NCBI GenBank assembly: GCA_037074705.1
Contig: CM073590.1
Span: 136,295,600 to 136,359,599 of the forward strand
Direction of reading: 5' to 3'
From: Zhengitettix transpicula
Taxonomy: Eukaryota > Arthropoda > Insecta > Orthoptera > Tetrigidae
DNA length: 64,000 nucleotides
Shown here in pieces: positions 1 to 12,814 of the stretch; positions within the stretch are counted from its first letter, which is position 1; each line of letters opens with the position of its first letter. Made by a program: the position numbers and the translations under genes. Under the pieces are notes generated by a model. The model ran no database searches and was not told the DNA's origin. It saw only the letters and a program-made list of their open reading frames with translations.

Positions 1-475
1 AGCTTTTTATGGCGAGAAAATACTTCTGGTTCTTCTTCAGCGCTTTCTTCGATTACATTCTAAGTTTACTGTAGATTTCAGATAACTGAGAATGCCATCA
101 AAGGAGCGTTATGGATAGTGGCGTACGATTCTTACATTTGTAGAACATATAATAATAATAATAAATAAAGCAAAACAGATAAACAGCGCAATCATTAAAT
201 TTATTAGCATTCGTAATTCGAGTGTCAATTATCGCCTTGAATATACTTTCCTTCATTATTTCTCTGCCGTCTTAATAATAGATAAAAAAGATTAACAGTT
301 GGAAGTGTGACTCCCGATATCTAAATCTTGATTCTCTCCTTTTTACGTCCTGACTCTGACTGATGCTAATAACTATTATGGGATAAAAATAAATAGAGTG
401 CATGAGACGCGTTAAGGCTTCACACTGAAACAGTTCCAAAATTCAAATTGATTTGCGACTGTTTTGCGCAGTACG

Positions 476-600
476 ACAGACCCCCTAGGTCAATAATTAA
501 CTCTTAGCGTTAATTACTATCCCCTAGTCTAGCAGCAAAGCTCGTTAATATTTTGCTAATGAACAGTGTTTGTAGGCGAGCTATTTTGCGAACGTAATCA
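476..600 (+). repeat. Duplicated motif block, copy 1, with AATTAAC-N7-GTTAATT palindrome
   Basis: ATAATTAACTCTTAGCGTTA (494-513) followed by ATTACT, CTCGTTAATATTTTGCTAAT, GAACAGTGTTTG and GCTATTTTGCGA. The same series in the same order occurs at 31310-31420. The core is an inverted repeat of seven bases with a seven-base spacer; TAATTA is a typical homeodomain recognition core. Confidence 0.55.
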
Positions 601-2160
601 AAACAGTGGTGCAGTCCGGCTGTCTCTTCTCGTTTACGACGCCTCCTGGGCCCTGCATTATGCCCCGCTTACTCCCCGAGTTATAGCGGCTCTGGCAATT
701 AAAACCACGAACAACTTACGAAACCCCTCGTGTCCACCAAACTAGAGGTGAGTAACTAACCCACTTCATGCTCTTGTCGACCGCATTATAGTTTTACCAC
801 TACGGCTGTAGTAAAACAACATAATACAGAAACAGTTCTGCGCCTCTAAAGTATTCAAAAAGACGTTTCGCAAATAATTGCACCAATAAAGTTTCTGAAA
901 TTCAGTATATTGTCTTCAAGTCTTGGAAATTAAGTTGTTTATTTTAGTCCGTTACATTTTATTCGTTAATCAACTATTCGCGGGTAAAATTAAAAAAAAC
1001 CTTTCATTTAATGAGACCTCGTTAAACAACTTGATGCAAAACGGGAGACAGCGCTAGAGAAGTTTAAAATTATAATCCCTGTTAACGTAATCTGTCTCGG
1101 TAGCCCAAGGTCTTTCATGGGCTGTCGAACCAAGGAGTTAATTAACGTAATCTAAATTTTATGTGATTTTCCAAAAATTGTGAGGAAATTAAGGTATGAC
1201 GGTAATTACTGAAGGAAATTGCTGATTTCTACCTAAGCTTCGATTTTCTACGTGCTACTTAAACAGCCACAACTGTAAACACTTAAAAGCATTTATTGTC
1301 AAATGAAAATGTGTTTCTGAACACGTGACATTGGATTGGAATTATAAATTTAAGCTATGCACAAATATAAATTCATGTTTCAAATTCGCAGTGATTACAA
1401 TGATTCACTCAAATCATCAAGTTTCTAAATAAATTTATTCAATCTTAAATCTATTAACGCGATCTCAGCGCTAAGTTGAAACTTAAAAGCCCTTTTCAAT
1501 TAATTTTCTTTAATATATTTTTAAACGTCCTTAAACGACAGATAATATATCATATAATGTGAAAATTGCTCTACAAATATTTTACGTGAAAACAAAACAT
1601 TAATGTATTATTTCATCAACGTTGACTTAATATTGCCCATGGAACCCGATAAATCTTTAGCTGGAAGGTCAATGTTAGCGTCTAACGCTAAATTATCGTG
1701 CAATAAAATCAGTAAATTTTCTGAACATCAAATGATACTGGAAATTCTCACAGGAAGTGAATAGTTTGTTCCAAAATAATCATTCGTCTTAAGGAAGTTA
1801 TTCATTGATCACTCCATGACTGTATCTTAACGGATCTTACTTAATAATATCAAACTATTTTTATTTGTAAAGTATTAAAAATAAGAATATAGAATTCCCA
1901 AGAATAATCTAGTTGAAAATATTTTTGATTTGTTTCCATTATTAGTTCATTGCATCTCGTGACAACAATGTATTTTGTATTAATTGATAATTTTCTATCC
2001 AGTATATGAACTTTTTAGGTTATATAAAATATTTACACAAAATGACAATTATTCTTAACTCCATCCACTTGTATAATACTTATATTGGGATAATTTCTAA
2101 TAAAAAGAATTATAGTGTTTGGTATTACGCCAATCTTAGTTTAGATTTAGTGTTTTTTCG

Positions 2161-2870
2161 GGAACTAAGACACGTGACTCGCCTTTGAGTTGCGTAGTCA
2201 CCAGAGCGCTGGTATACATTAACCGGCAACGCACAGTTCACTCTGTCTTTGCTGTTTAGCTTCGCTTTGTTGATCTGCTGTTTACTGTTTATAGAGTTAG
2301 CAGTCTCTGCATTGTGCAGTAGACGCTGTTGTGCTTGTTTACTTCCCATCATTGTACAGGTTGCATCGGTCCAGTTCTGCGTTGTGTTTCGAGCTGTGCG
2401 CATCACGCCATTTAGACGCTTTGTCTAGATGAATCACTGGTTTTGGTCGCTTGTTTGCATCTGAAGGTAATGGCGTGGATCCTAAGCAATAGTGTGCTCT
2501 GAAAAGAATCCAACTTATAAGCTTCTGCAGGGCAGTGTTTTACCTTAGAATTTAGTGCAGCGATATCGACCAGTGTTTAGGGTAAACAAGCCAAAGGCTG
2601 GTATTAGGCTTCAGGCGTCTTGAAGTGTTCGAGACTGAATCCTGAGAAAAGCCATCTATTAAAGATAGCTCTGCCAGCAAATCCTATTTCCACATCTCTC
2701 GATGGCTTTGGACAATGCAGCTTGTGCAGCAAAGCTGGAGAAGGGTGCTCAGTGTAACGGTTGAGGGTGATCGGTCCTCCATAAATTGGCAGTAAGTTTA
2801 TTGTATATCAAACCTGCACTTGCTCACCTCCCCCCCCCCCTTCCGGCCCGGAATGAGAGACTGATGTTAT
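2161..2870. other. GC-richer unidentified block
   Basis: From CACGTGACTCGCCTTTGAGT to the poly(C) run the composition is clearly less AT-rich than on both sides. It holds a 93-codon minus ORF without a recognisable domain. A GGCAGTAAGT near 2790 would serve as a splice donor on the plus strand. It could be a first exon with promoter, an LTR or another repeat; nothing decides. Confidence 0.3.
2828..2840 (+). repeat. Poly(C) run
   Basis: A dozen or so C in the stretch CACCTCC..CTTCCGGCC; notable in AT-rich DNA but without visible context. Confidence 0.8.
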
Positions 2871-4220
2871 AGATGTTCGAAATAAGCGTTTTTTAATAGC
2901 TATTTAATTATTTGTCAGAATAGAAAATAAATGTTAGCCTATCATTTTTATATGGTATAGGTCGTCGACTGCAATGAGAAGCTGGCATTCAAGAATTTGG
3001 GTTGAGTAATGGTTTACACAAATTATAATAATATCCTGTAATTATTTATTTACACTACAAATTAATTTCATTAGCACGTGTTATAACATCATTTACAGAC
3101 GTTTTATTTCAATATAATTTAAATAGGTAAAGTCTTTAATTGAATAGAAGCCGATATGTTGTTTTATTACTGAGTGATTTAGATTAAATTATTTCGTTAT
3201 AACTGTAGTAGCTGTTATAATGAAACTATTTTATGCCGAAATTCCAAAAATAGTAATATACTTGTATATAAAAAATAGTGACGTGCGAATATTAATAGAA
3301 ATTTTCGAATTGATTCAGGGTTATTAGTATTTGTTTGTTAGTCTTTCCCTCGGCAAATCAACTGCCATTAAAAATGGTTATAATTTATCTGACTGGTTCA
3401 TACATTTGCATCAAATTATAATTAAAAACAAAATTACCTCGTTACAAATAGCTTCAAACATACATAAAGAGTAAAGCACGATGTTTTAATCCGTACACTA
3501 GATAGTTTTCTGAATGAGCGGTAACAGAATTCAAATGGAACAACATGAATATGGCTGTTGGTGTGTATATTAAAAATAATTTGCACGATGCTAGTTCATA
3601 TAGGGTCTACTATCTAAAAATAACAATTCTTCTAAATGGCTGTGAATAACTAACAATTTTTTCGTACCTCTGCCAAACGAAAGTCAGGGGTGATGATACA
3701 CATACTAGATCACCAGAGATAAATAAAGGTAGATGTAAAGATAACCTTTTTTAATAAAACATTTCTAACTGAACACGTATTTATTTGAATACATTCATAT
3801 ATACATATAGGCCTACATACTGAAACTTACACTCACCTTCATGTCAACCGTGATTGATAACGATATTTTAATTAACTCAATTTTATTTGAATTTCATGAA
3901 TGATATGAATAAAATCTCTTCTGACAATTTCGGTTACTATAGAAGTCTTCTGAATTTTTTACTGAAATAAAAATAGTAACCCAAAATATTTACCTTTAAT
4001 AGTGTTAGTTACTTTTACAACACACTAACCTGTTACATAAAACAGTTTATATGAAACATATTTAATTGAATTTCAGGTGATGATAAAATTGCTTACATTT
4101 GTTTTCCTTCCTACTGACTTATACCATGCAGCTATTGTAACAATTGGTTGGTTGAAAATTATATTGCTAGGACTTAATAAATTGTTCAGTTACATACACG
4201 GTGATAATTGTTTTATTATA

Positions 4221-4442
4221 CAGGGTACACCAGGTACACTTAATGAATTCAAGTTAACTGTGTCAAGATGTGAGTTAACGTCTTAATTCTTAAATTATTT
4301 CTCCTTTAGTTAAGATTTTCAACTGTTGCTGGCGATTCATTCGCCGTTTTTGGTTCTTCCTCACAGTACTACCAAGCTAGAAACAATCTATCGAATGAAA
4401 ACCATGTTAACTGAAGTGTGTAACAACTTTTTTGCTACCCTG
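4221..4442. mobile_element. Short TA-flanked inverted-repeat element (possible mariner MITE)
   Basis: The left end CAGGGTACACC and right end GGTAGCAAAAAAG (read inward as CAGGGTAGCAAA) share a short inverted CAGGGTA. Both are flanked by TA (4219-4220 and 4443-4444), as for Tc1/mariner targets. Matching inside the ends is weak (ACACTT..GTTAAC on both sides). 222 bp, no coding. Confidence 0.4.
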
Positions 4443-5958
4443 TAGCCTACATTATTTTAGAAATTAAATTTAACAGTTTCCCAGTATTTCTGTTGCATAC
4501 ATTTAAAATAAGAACCAGACAGGCAAGTTAATGTTAGAATTGAGAAATACATTGTAATTGGTGGAAATTTATTGATCTATTGCGTATCGTACAGTTGGAA
4601 AACTAAGCATTAATAAGTCCTTTCAAAGGATTTATCTTAGACTAAACAACCTAGTAAATCTTAAAACTGCAGATTTAAAGACAATATATAGCAGATGTAC
4701 TTTGTATTTTAAGATTTTAATGTCAATTGATTTTTAACACGAAAATGCAATACTAATAAATCTGTAGAAATGATAATTTTTTCTAAAACGAATGGAAACG
4801 TACAACAAGCAACAGGTATAACTGAATCCAACAAACAAGTTAAATGCAGTTAATTAATGAATGAATTTAACAGGTAGTTCAAACAGAAACGCTTGTTAAA
4901 GTTAAATCATCAATGCAAATAAACTCACAAAATCATCCGTGCAGAATTAATTGTTTTACCGTTAACTATTACCTATAACGCTATTATAAACCTTGGTCGA
5001 CTCGAGCCATAATGACTAAAACAAACAATAAAGCTATATTCAAGGATACCTTTGAAGAAAATAGTCCTAACTTGAATGAATGGAAAATTAAACGAAAACA
5101 ATGCGTTAATTGCGTGCATATAATTATACTGTAATTACAATTCAGTTATATATTGAGCTAGTATGTGCTCGTGTAAACTCTTGACCTTTTTAACAATTGC
5201 AATATTATACAGCTTAAAGCTCTAAATAAAACTGCGGAATTATGTCGGATGTTAAAGAGTATAACAAAATGCATTCCCGAGCTTAATAATTCCTGATATT
5301 GAATCAAATTTACAAGTGTAAAATTACGGATATTATTAAACAAAAGCAAAATAAGTCTATGCATAACGTTAAAATTACACGAACTCTAATTCAATAATTT
5401 CGGTGAATTCCCTTTTAAATAAATTTCAGTTTTGCTATTAATGTTTTGTTAATACTTTTTACTTTAATGTACGAATTATACTCCCATGGGTCAATAACTC
5501 GGTTAGTTTTCACTTTTATTGTGATTTATTATTTTATTTCCTTAATTGCATCCTAATAGCGTTAACCCATACAACAAAAGGTTTCTGAGAGCGAACGTTT
5601 TATTAGACTAGCTTGACAGTTTTAGGTGCATTTAAGTGTAATTCGCTTAAAAATAGAGAGTATTTAAATGGTTTAGATTATTATCAGCATCTACCATTAT
5701 ATGGAATTATCATCAGTGTTTGGCATTGCACGGTTTTATAACTTCTTAGAAAGAAATACTAAAATGTACTCTTCTATATAGTCAATTCAAAGCATGTTCG
5801 TTGATAATCTGAAAGTAACGCTAATATTCACAAACCTATTGAGGTCTTTTGATTTACTTAGTCTTCATATGCTTAAGATGCTGCCAGTTTCCTTACCTAA
5901 GTTTATATGTTTGTAATGATATTAAATTATCTTGAACGAGTTATAAAATGAAAGAAAA

Positions 5959-6300
5959 TTGTTGGAGGAGATACGTAATAAAAAAACATGCGCACTCCAT
6001 GAAAAGGTAGGCATAGACTGTCCCGGAGTGTCCAGAAATACATCCATTACAGATTTTTTCCCATTTTGCTGCGAAAGGAAGGCACCAACGGGATCAGTGT
6101 ATCGCCTACAGGTTTATATCCAGCAGGTTACCCAGCAGACCATCGGTAATATCATCGCCAACACACTACGCATGATCATTATATTCGTCCATGCGTGTTT
6201 ATCCGCATTTAATAGTTCGTTGTTCAATTTCCCGCCTATGTTCCCTGAGATTGGCCATTTAGACGCCACAAGCCAATTACTTTATGCTCTCGCTGAGTAA
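5959..6300 (+). other. 113-codon ORF in GC-richer block, not recognised
   Basis: The frame runs from a CTG/ATG-type start to TAA at 6298. It has three Cys near residues 41-42 and 86, and a hydrophobic stretch (NIIANTLRMIIIFVHACLSAF). No family is recognised. The block itself stands out from the AT-rich surroundings, so it may be a conserved non-coding element or part of an old transposon rather than a gene. Confidence 0.2.
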
Positions 6301-7244
6301 AGCCATGTTAATACATAATTTTATAATTGTTATTAATTAAAAATTTGTTTGCATATTACACTGACCATTTTCATGGTACTTCAATTAATATAATTAACAA
6401 TAATTATACATAAATAACACATATTCAATTAATAAATATATTACAAAATAACTTAGAATTAAAAAAAATTGTCAAATAAAAACCTCGAATATTTTTGTCG
6501 TGTATGGAACGAGTTGCTACCACAATACATTAGATTCATATGATATTAGACGTAATACACAACTATTATTAAAAAAGTATTCACAGAATCGGAAATGTTA
6601 AAATGAAGGCAGATATTTACAAGCAAAACTAAGATGAATGATACGTTTTTCTTTCATTTCAGTATAATATTGTCGTGAAGAGAATCAGTATTAAATTTCC
6701 CATTTATATTTATAATTATTTTTGTAACAAATTGTGAATTTTGGATTTAAATATTTTTCTTTTTCGTTTTAAATGTTGTGTAAAAATGTGAAGCATCCAT
6801 TGAACACTTATTGTTATTGACTTGTTCTATGTACAGGAATTGTGGAAGCGCTAAATATAAATCGCACGGCTTGAAAGGTTCACAAATTACATAATTTAAT
6901 ATATTGAATACAGAATATATAATTATGTCAATAAGAACATAATTCATATTTTAAATCCTCTATAAAGTCTCAATATCCTACTAGAATAAGGTTAATTAGT
7001 TACTGACACCTACATTTTATTATCATACGAAGAAGTAAACGAGAAACTTGTTCACATTCGAAATATTTCAACTGAAAGCAAGTCGTCATTAAACAAAATA
7101 ATGAAGTAGGGTTGCAGTTGAGTTTCAGAACCACATATGGTTAGTCATTACTGACTAATTCATCCCCTTCACTAATTATTTAATTCCGAAAATAATGTTT
7201 AAAATTCAGAAAAATGCGTAGGTAAGATAAAATTTATTTCCCAT

Positions 7245-8100
7245 TTATAATCTACTATCTAGGTGCCCAGCATTGACGGGTTGTCATAATTAAACTCAAC
7301 GAAATAATCCCTGATTCGACTCCTATCTCGGCTGTTCCGCGTTATTTTTGTGTAACGCCCCTCCACTCCCATCCGAAATGGCAGTCCCCTCCAATACATA
7401 CAGTAGTTGAAACAATTTCTGGAGAAACACTATCATTCTCATTTATCCAGAAAAATATTTATTCGGCGCATATATCGGACGTTTTGGCATGTTTGAAAAA
7501 TAATACCTCCACTTAGCTTTTTTGGGATAGTACTCGTGTATTCCCCTCCCCCCACAGTATTTGTATTCGGTTCAAATGTACCACATGTACAAAATTTGGT
7601 CAAATTTGATCCACGGGTGTTATTTGTACCCGGAACATACACATATTGTTTTACCTTTCCACACCCTTACATAGAGGTAGAAGAAGAACTTAACCGGCAA
7701 GTTGAATGTCATAATTAAACTCAGCGAGATATATAACCCTGGATTCGACTTCAATCTCGGGTGATTTCGCGTTATTTTTATATAACGCCCCGCCAGTCTC
7801 ACCCCTAAGGGTGATAAATACAAATAGAGGTTAAAATTATACACAAAAAACATGGGTAAAAACACAATATTATTGACCTTGAAAAATATTTATTTGACGT
7901 AAATATCGGCCGCTTGAATATGTTTGAAAATTTCCACCTCAACCCCTGGGGCAGGTAGACGTGTCTTACCCCAACAGTGTTCGCGGTCCGAAAGTAACAC
8001 ATGTACGATATTTGGTCAAATTTGCTCAACGGGTGTAGATTTATATGCGGATCATACACACACAAGCCACACACGTACTCTCTATTTATGTATTAGAAGA
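7245..8100 (+). repeat. Dispersed repeat RP2, two units in tandem
   Basis: Units begin near 7277 and 7709 with TGTCATAATTAAACTCA. Each has GATTCGACT..AATCTCGG-like and TTATTTTT..TAACGCCCC-like motifs, then ATATCGG(A/C)CG followed by ATGTTTGAAAA. They end in TTTGGTCAAATTTG..CAACGGGTGT and a CATACACACA-type tail. The same series occurs at 24.7-25.7 kb and, reversed, at 57.9-58.2 kb. The tail style (GGTTCA-like phrase then CATACACACA) is like 3' ends of many insect retroposons. No coding potential seen. Confidence 0.6.
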
Positions 8101-8739
8101 AGATTGAAGCTTTCGGATGCTTCAGCATATTCTAAAAATATACAAAATAGCTTCAAAATGTATGAGGCCTATATAGCGTAATGATTTTGATTCTTGTAAA
8201 TTTATCAAGAAACAACAGATGGCGAACAACAGAACTGAAAGAAAGAAATATCATTTGAACAAAATTTAATTTCACAGTATTTACGTTCAACTTGAAACTA
8301 AAATTTCATTGATTGCGAATCACTACGCTGTTCTTTAGAGAGATGAATATTTAGTATGATCTTTTCTTCAATACAGTTGTAAAATATCGTACATATAAAT
8401 ATTGTGTTCATATAACAAGCGGATTAAGTATGAATGAAATACAAATACGTGTAGACGTAACTTTCATTCTGTAGAGTGTAGTTTCCAATTTTTTTATAAA
8501 TTCCGGAAGAATATCATTAGTTAATTGATGTAGAATTCGGCAATATTAGAATTTGTAAAATCTTTTTATGTTTAAAGGAAGGAGTCAATGGAAATGGGTC
8601 TCGTAAATATAACGAAGATGATAATTTTATCTAAGGAACAAGTTATATTCGCGATTGCTTGAAAGTGCATTAATATTGCCAGTTTTCAAAAGCTTAAAAG
8701 TTCTAAGTTGAAAAGAATGCATACATTGAAGTAGCGCGT

Positions 8740-8890
8740 TTGACAATCTCCTGCGGCTCAGTGAGAGCACCGTCACTTTGTAAGACTATCAGGCGAAGAG
8801 TGGATTGATGTTCCGAGGATCAGTGGCAGGCCGAGGTCGTGACGGCGCCTTCATGAGGCGGACATCCTCTCTGCACTCAACGCTGTCGCT
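8740..8890. other. GC-richer patch
   Basis: CTCCTGCGGCTCAGTGAGAG to CACTCAACGCTGTCGCTTC; no ORF, no repeat partner seen in the window. The surrounding 8100-9230 is AT-rich and otherwise empty. Confidence 0.25.
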
Positions 8891-9232
8891 TCAGAGCAAT
8901 TATTAAAATAGAATAAACTAAATTGTCTTGCATTTTTACTATTTTTGTATTTTATCCGCCCTGGGGAGTAACTAGGCTGCTTTTATTAACTGTATGACAT
9001 TTATTAATCTAAATTTTACTACAGACTAAATGATTAATTACAAATATGGCATGATTTCATTTTATTTCTTACAAGCTAAATAAAAATATCAATTTATGCG
9101 TGTTCCTTTTTATTTATTACATTAAAAAATGCAGAACGTAAAATTCTGTTTATGACCGTGATTTCATAAGGTCATATTTGGTAAATCGATATGTGAGGAA
9201 GACTGAGCACATCTCATCTCTACATCTGAAGA

Positions 9233-9271
9233 CAGCAACAAAGTTTGCAGAAACGTTGTGTGGTATTTTTA
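9233..9271 (+). repeat. Solo copy of the GAAACGTTGTGTGGTAT arm
   Basis: CAGCAACAAAGTTTGCAGAA then ACGTTGTGTGGTATTTTT, matching the right arm at 12995-13030. The complement of a further copy is at 29022-29052 (AAATACCACACAACGTTTCT). Confidence 0.5.
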
Positions 9272-9994
9272 TCACATGATTTTGTCTGTTTAATTATTTA
9301 CTTGTTAAGAATCTGATCAATTCAATTCTACGTAAAGAAAAATAGGATCGTTTCGTGCGTTCATATGATTCGTCGCGATTAAAGAACTACTCCACTCGTA
9401 CGCTTGCATTTTTTAATTATTTATTGTAATTTAAATTTTTTCCTAATCCCGAATAAATAAATTCCGGCTTTAAAGTAACCAGACTGATCTTGAAAAGCTC
9501 GCGTAATACTAAATAATTATGTTATATATAATTATGTTTAAATTCTTTTTCAACACAAAAGTGGACAGTAAGCATTATTTTTATACGCAGAAGGAATTAA
9601 ATTACATGGTGATTCTACGGTCGAGGACCAATCTTTGATTGATGGAACAGCTTACTGAAGCATATTTTTTTTATAGGAATATGGTGTTGGAAAAGTGGTT
9701 TCTGTACTCTGTTCTTAATTTAAAATCCGCTTCTGATAGATATTCCTGTTGCGTCTTCCACACGAAGTTGGATACTGATGTTTTATCGGATTCCCGATCT
9801 CACGAATCTGTCTACGTTATCAATAATGTGGATAACTATACGACCCCCTAATTTTTAATAGTTTCTCATTGCATCCTGCAAACTATTATAATACAATAAT
9901 AATGATACTTACAAAAAATATACACAACATTTACCATAGAATACATCAGAAACATACATAAAGATAAAATTTACAAAACTGAATACAATAGATT

Positions 9995-10120
9995 TCTTGC
10001 GTCAATGTTTTCAGAATATCTTTTACACTGCCAAGTTGCCGTAACGAAGACTCCTGTTAAAGTGGGCTCCGGCTTACCCGCATACAACCCCATGTCAGTG
10101 GACGACTGCGCATCGTATTT
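9995..10120 (+). repeat. Dispersed repeat pair member 1
   Basis: CGTCAATGTTTTCAGAATATC, ACACTGCCAAGTTGCCGTAA, TGTTAAAGTGGGCTCCGGCT and GTCAGTGGACGACT are matched with scattered changes by 50927-51055 in the same orientation. No coding or terminal repeats seen. Confidence 0.55.
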
Positions 10121-10439
10121 ATACACGACTAATTATTTCTCTCCATCTGTGCACTTTTTTTATTCGTCAGGTCCTTTAGCGACTTAAGCGTCATATCATT
10201 GTTAAGCTGAATAAAATCGCAAGGCACAAAAATCCGGTGTGTTGTATATAAACTATATGTATCTGCTATTTTTATGTGATTTATTTGAGAGAACCTAAGA
10301 GTTTATTTAAAATAGGATGTTCTGAAGTTGATTTATATCTCACGGAGTTTTTGTACATCTAATATTTAATAGTTCATCATTAATAAATCAAATTTATACA
10401 AATGAGGAATGCTATAGTTCCCATCCAACCACATGTCGA

Positions 10440-10940
10440 CTATCACACTCGGGGAACGATTATTGATTAAATTTTGTCGGTAGGCGTCATCTTCGATGCG
10501 ATTGTTCCAGGGAAATAATCGGGGTTTCATTGTTGCCATTAGCCGTGTTTGTGTGCAGTTTAGGGAAGAAGACTAGCCTAATGATTGAAAGCTGTAAAAT
10601 GAGAGCAGGGGGCGTCTCTCCCGAGTCCCTGGGGTGCTGTCCACGCTAACAACGGTGTCTCCTAACGAGCGCCCGACGGGCTCAGTTGTGCAGTAACAAG
10701 GTCTCCACACCGTAACAGCGTGTTATTACAGCAGCCTCTTATGCATACCGGTATGTATACCCTAAAAGCATGCCTATGGCCTGCCACATTGCCTCCTCTG
10801 CATTATGATAATGCCCTCGGCAAGTGCTTCTTAGTTTCAAACAAGGAGACTTTCTTTCGAGTTAGTAATTGCCTTAACCGCAGAATTACTTGTATAAAAC
10901 TAACCAGCAGAGGAATGTGCTTCGTCGACGAGTAGTCCCA
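10440..10940. other. GC-richer patch with E-box-free island
   Basis: Contains CGCCCGACGGGCTCAGTTGT and other GC-rich pieces, and a 71-codon plus ORF (10720-10935) without recognisable domain. It may be regulatory or an old repeat. Confidence 0.22.
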
Positions 10941-11142
10941 GTCCTATCGACTATGAACATAAGAAAACCGAAACCCCCCAAAAATTCCTTACGTGGGCAG
11001 TAATCAAACTCCTTACTCTTACTTGTTACTTAATTATTATCCGAAGCACTGTTTTCTGTACTAGCTCATTAGAACAGTGTAATATCTCAAGAATAGAATA
11101 AATACTTTCAATCGAAACTCCGCACTAAAAGCTTTGAAACTG

Positions 11143-11251
11143 AATTAAGGGATTAGGATAGAAAAATCTTGAACACCTCTCACTAAGCGAAGGTCGTGTG
11201 TTCTATTCTCGGTTCCCTCGAGATTTTTCTAACCTAATCCGTTATTAAGTT
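11143..11251. repeat. Short foldback element
   Basis: The left arm AAGGGATTAGGATAGAAAAA-TCTT (11147-11170) and right arm (complement of 11220-11243, GGATTAGGTTAGAAAAATCTC) are nearly perfect inverted repeats of about 22 bp. They enclose about 50 bp (GAACACCTCTCACTAAGCGA, AGGTCGTGTGTTCTATTCTC). It would form a stable hairpin in DNA or RNA. Confidence 0.65.
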
Positions 11252-11414
11252 GTTTATATCTGCTACATATATCACGAATTAGTTGCTTTGCGGTGTTACA
11301 TACACGGTTTTATTAATTACAATCTTTGTGGAATTATTTAATATTATTAATTTATTTAAAGTTTAAAATTGATAATTGAAATTACATAAACCTTTTTTAG
11401 TTTTTAATTTCTCA

Positions 11415-11670
11415 GGGATTCATGGGAAGATCAAATGAATAGTGGAATATCAAAAAGAAAGAGCAGTGTCTGGGGCATTAGTCGGTCATATTGCGACTCC
11501 TCAGGGAACTGTTTTGGGTCCGACACTTAATAATTTATACATTAATGATATGAATAACTGTTTGGAAAATTTTGAAGTAAGTCTTCGATAATATCCTGAC
11601 GATACACTTATAATCCTTTCAACGAAAGACCACATTAAGGTAGCTGATAAAATGAACAAAGCTTTAAAAT
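11415..11670 (+). pseudogene. Reverse transcriptase palm relic of a LINE
   Basis: One frame from 11472 reads GALVGHIATPQGTVLGPTLNNLYINDMNN, then YPDDTLIILSTKD and a helix KVADKMNKAL. These are the PQGtvLGP..F..YINDM and YADDT.i boxes of non-LTR RTs; the Ala of YADD is Pro here. A TAA interrupts just before the YPDD box. Only about 250 bp is left, with no ends recognised. Confidence 0.7.
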
Positions 11671-12339
11671 AACTTAAGTATGGAACATGTTAAATACCTA
11701 ATTTATCTATTTGATAAATTTTTGATAAATATGTTATTATTATTATTATAGCATATGCTACAAATTTCATATGTTTCACCGTCTCATAATTTCTAAGAGA
11801 AGATTTTTGGCTACATATAACAAATTTTACAACTCAATTTGTCTTCCCGTCGATCGCGACACCTGAATATTCAGGTTAGAATCCACCCTAGCCTCTATCC
11901 CCAACATATGTATAGATATCCTGATTATGTTCTGTAACTCGTCTCCCTCTGCGGATATACAGCGTGGATCTATAATTTCCTGTTTCTGATCGGGAATATG
12001 ATTTAAACATCTGACCATTAAACTAATCATTTAACATATAAGTACATAATAATGATTTCACGTTGCTTATTTCCCGCACAACTATATCGGTTACATTTGA
12101 TTTAAAACAGTTGAGCATTTATTTACGGGAAGAAAACGAATTTTTCGGTAAATTATTGTAAAAGCAGTCTTAATTCGATTTTTCCTTCTGAGATTACATT
12201 ATTTTTATTTTCCACTTAAATATAATAAATTTATAATATTCACGTTGTAGAATTTTTTGTGATAGAATGAGATCGCATACCCCCAGCCCTTTCTTTTAAT
12301 TTTATTCTACTGAGAGTAAAGTAATACGTTTGCGAGGCA

Positions 12340-12500
12340 CTTATTAGAAATGAATCGGTGCTTGCATTTCCCGTGAAAAGGCAGGGCAGGGCAGACGCTG
12401 GCACGTTACCACGTGCAGAGAGCGGGTCTATTTATGCCCGGCGCCGCTGGCAGTCTTCCACCGCGACGTCTCGGCCTCTAGTTAACGTGTTCGCTTCACC
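12340..12500. other. GC-richer patch with CACGTG
   Basis: AGGCAGGGCAGGGCAGACGC, CACGTTACCACGTGCAGAG and CCGGCGCCGCTGGCAGTCTT lie together. CACGTG is an E-box core. No gene or repeat recognised here. Confidence 0.25.
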
Positions 12501-12814
12501 ACTGATCCACCTGCTTGTCTACACTTACCAATGTAAATATACTGGTACACATTTAATCTCGCGAGGTCGTTAAAGGTAAATAAATTGCATTTTAGTAGAT
12601 ACTTTTCTGTCGAAGAAATCAAGAGTACAGTATACCGCGACAAATACGAGGTCACCGTTGGCGATATCTAACAACTTCCCGGAAAATACACGGAAAATGC
12701 GTAGAGAGGGATGATAAGTATTGACTATTCCTGCAAAATATGTATTTCGGCTTTTTGAATAATTATCGAACGATCGGTTAAATAGCCAAATAACAGACAA
12801 AAATAAATGATAGA

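Noticed and set aside
7439..8181. Overlapping 60-89-codon ORFs on both strands
   Set aside because: They lie within the RP2 repeat, have no domains and are not kept in the other RP2 copies.
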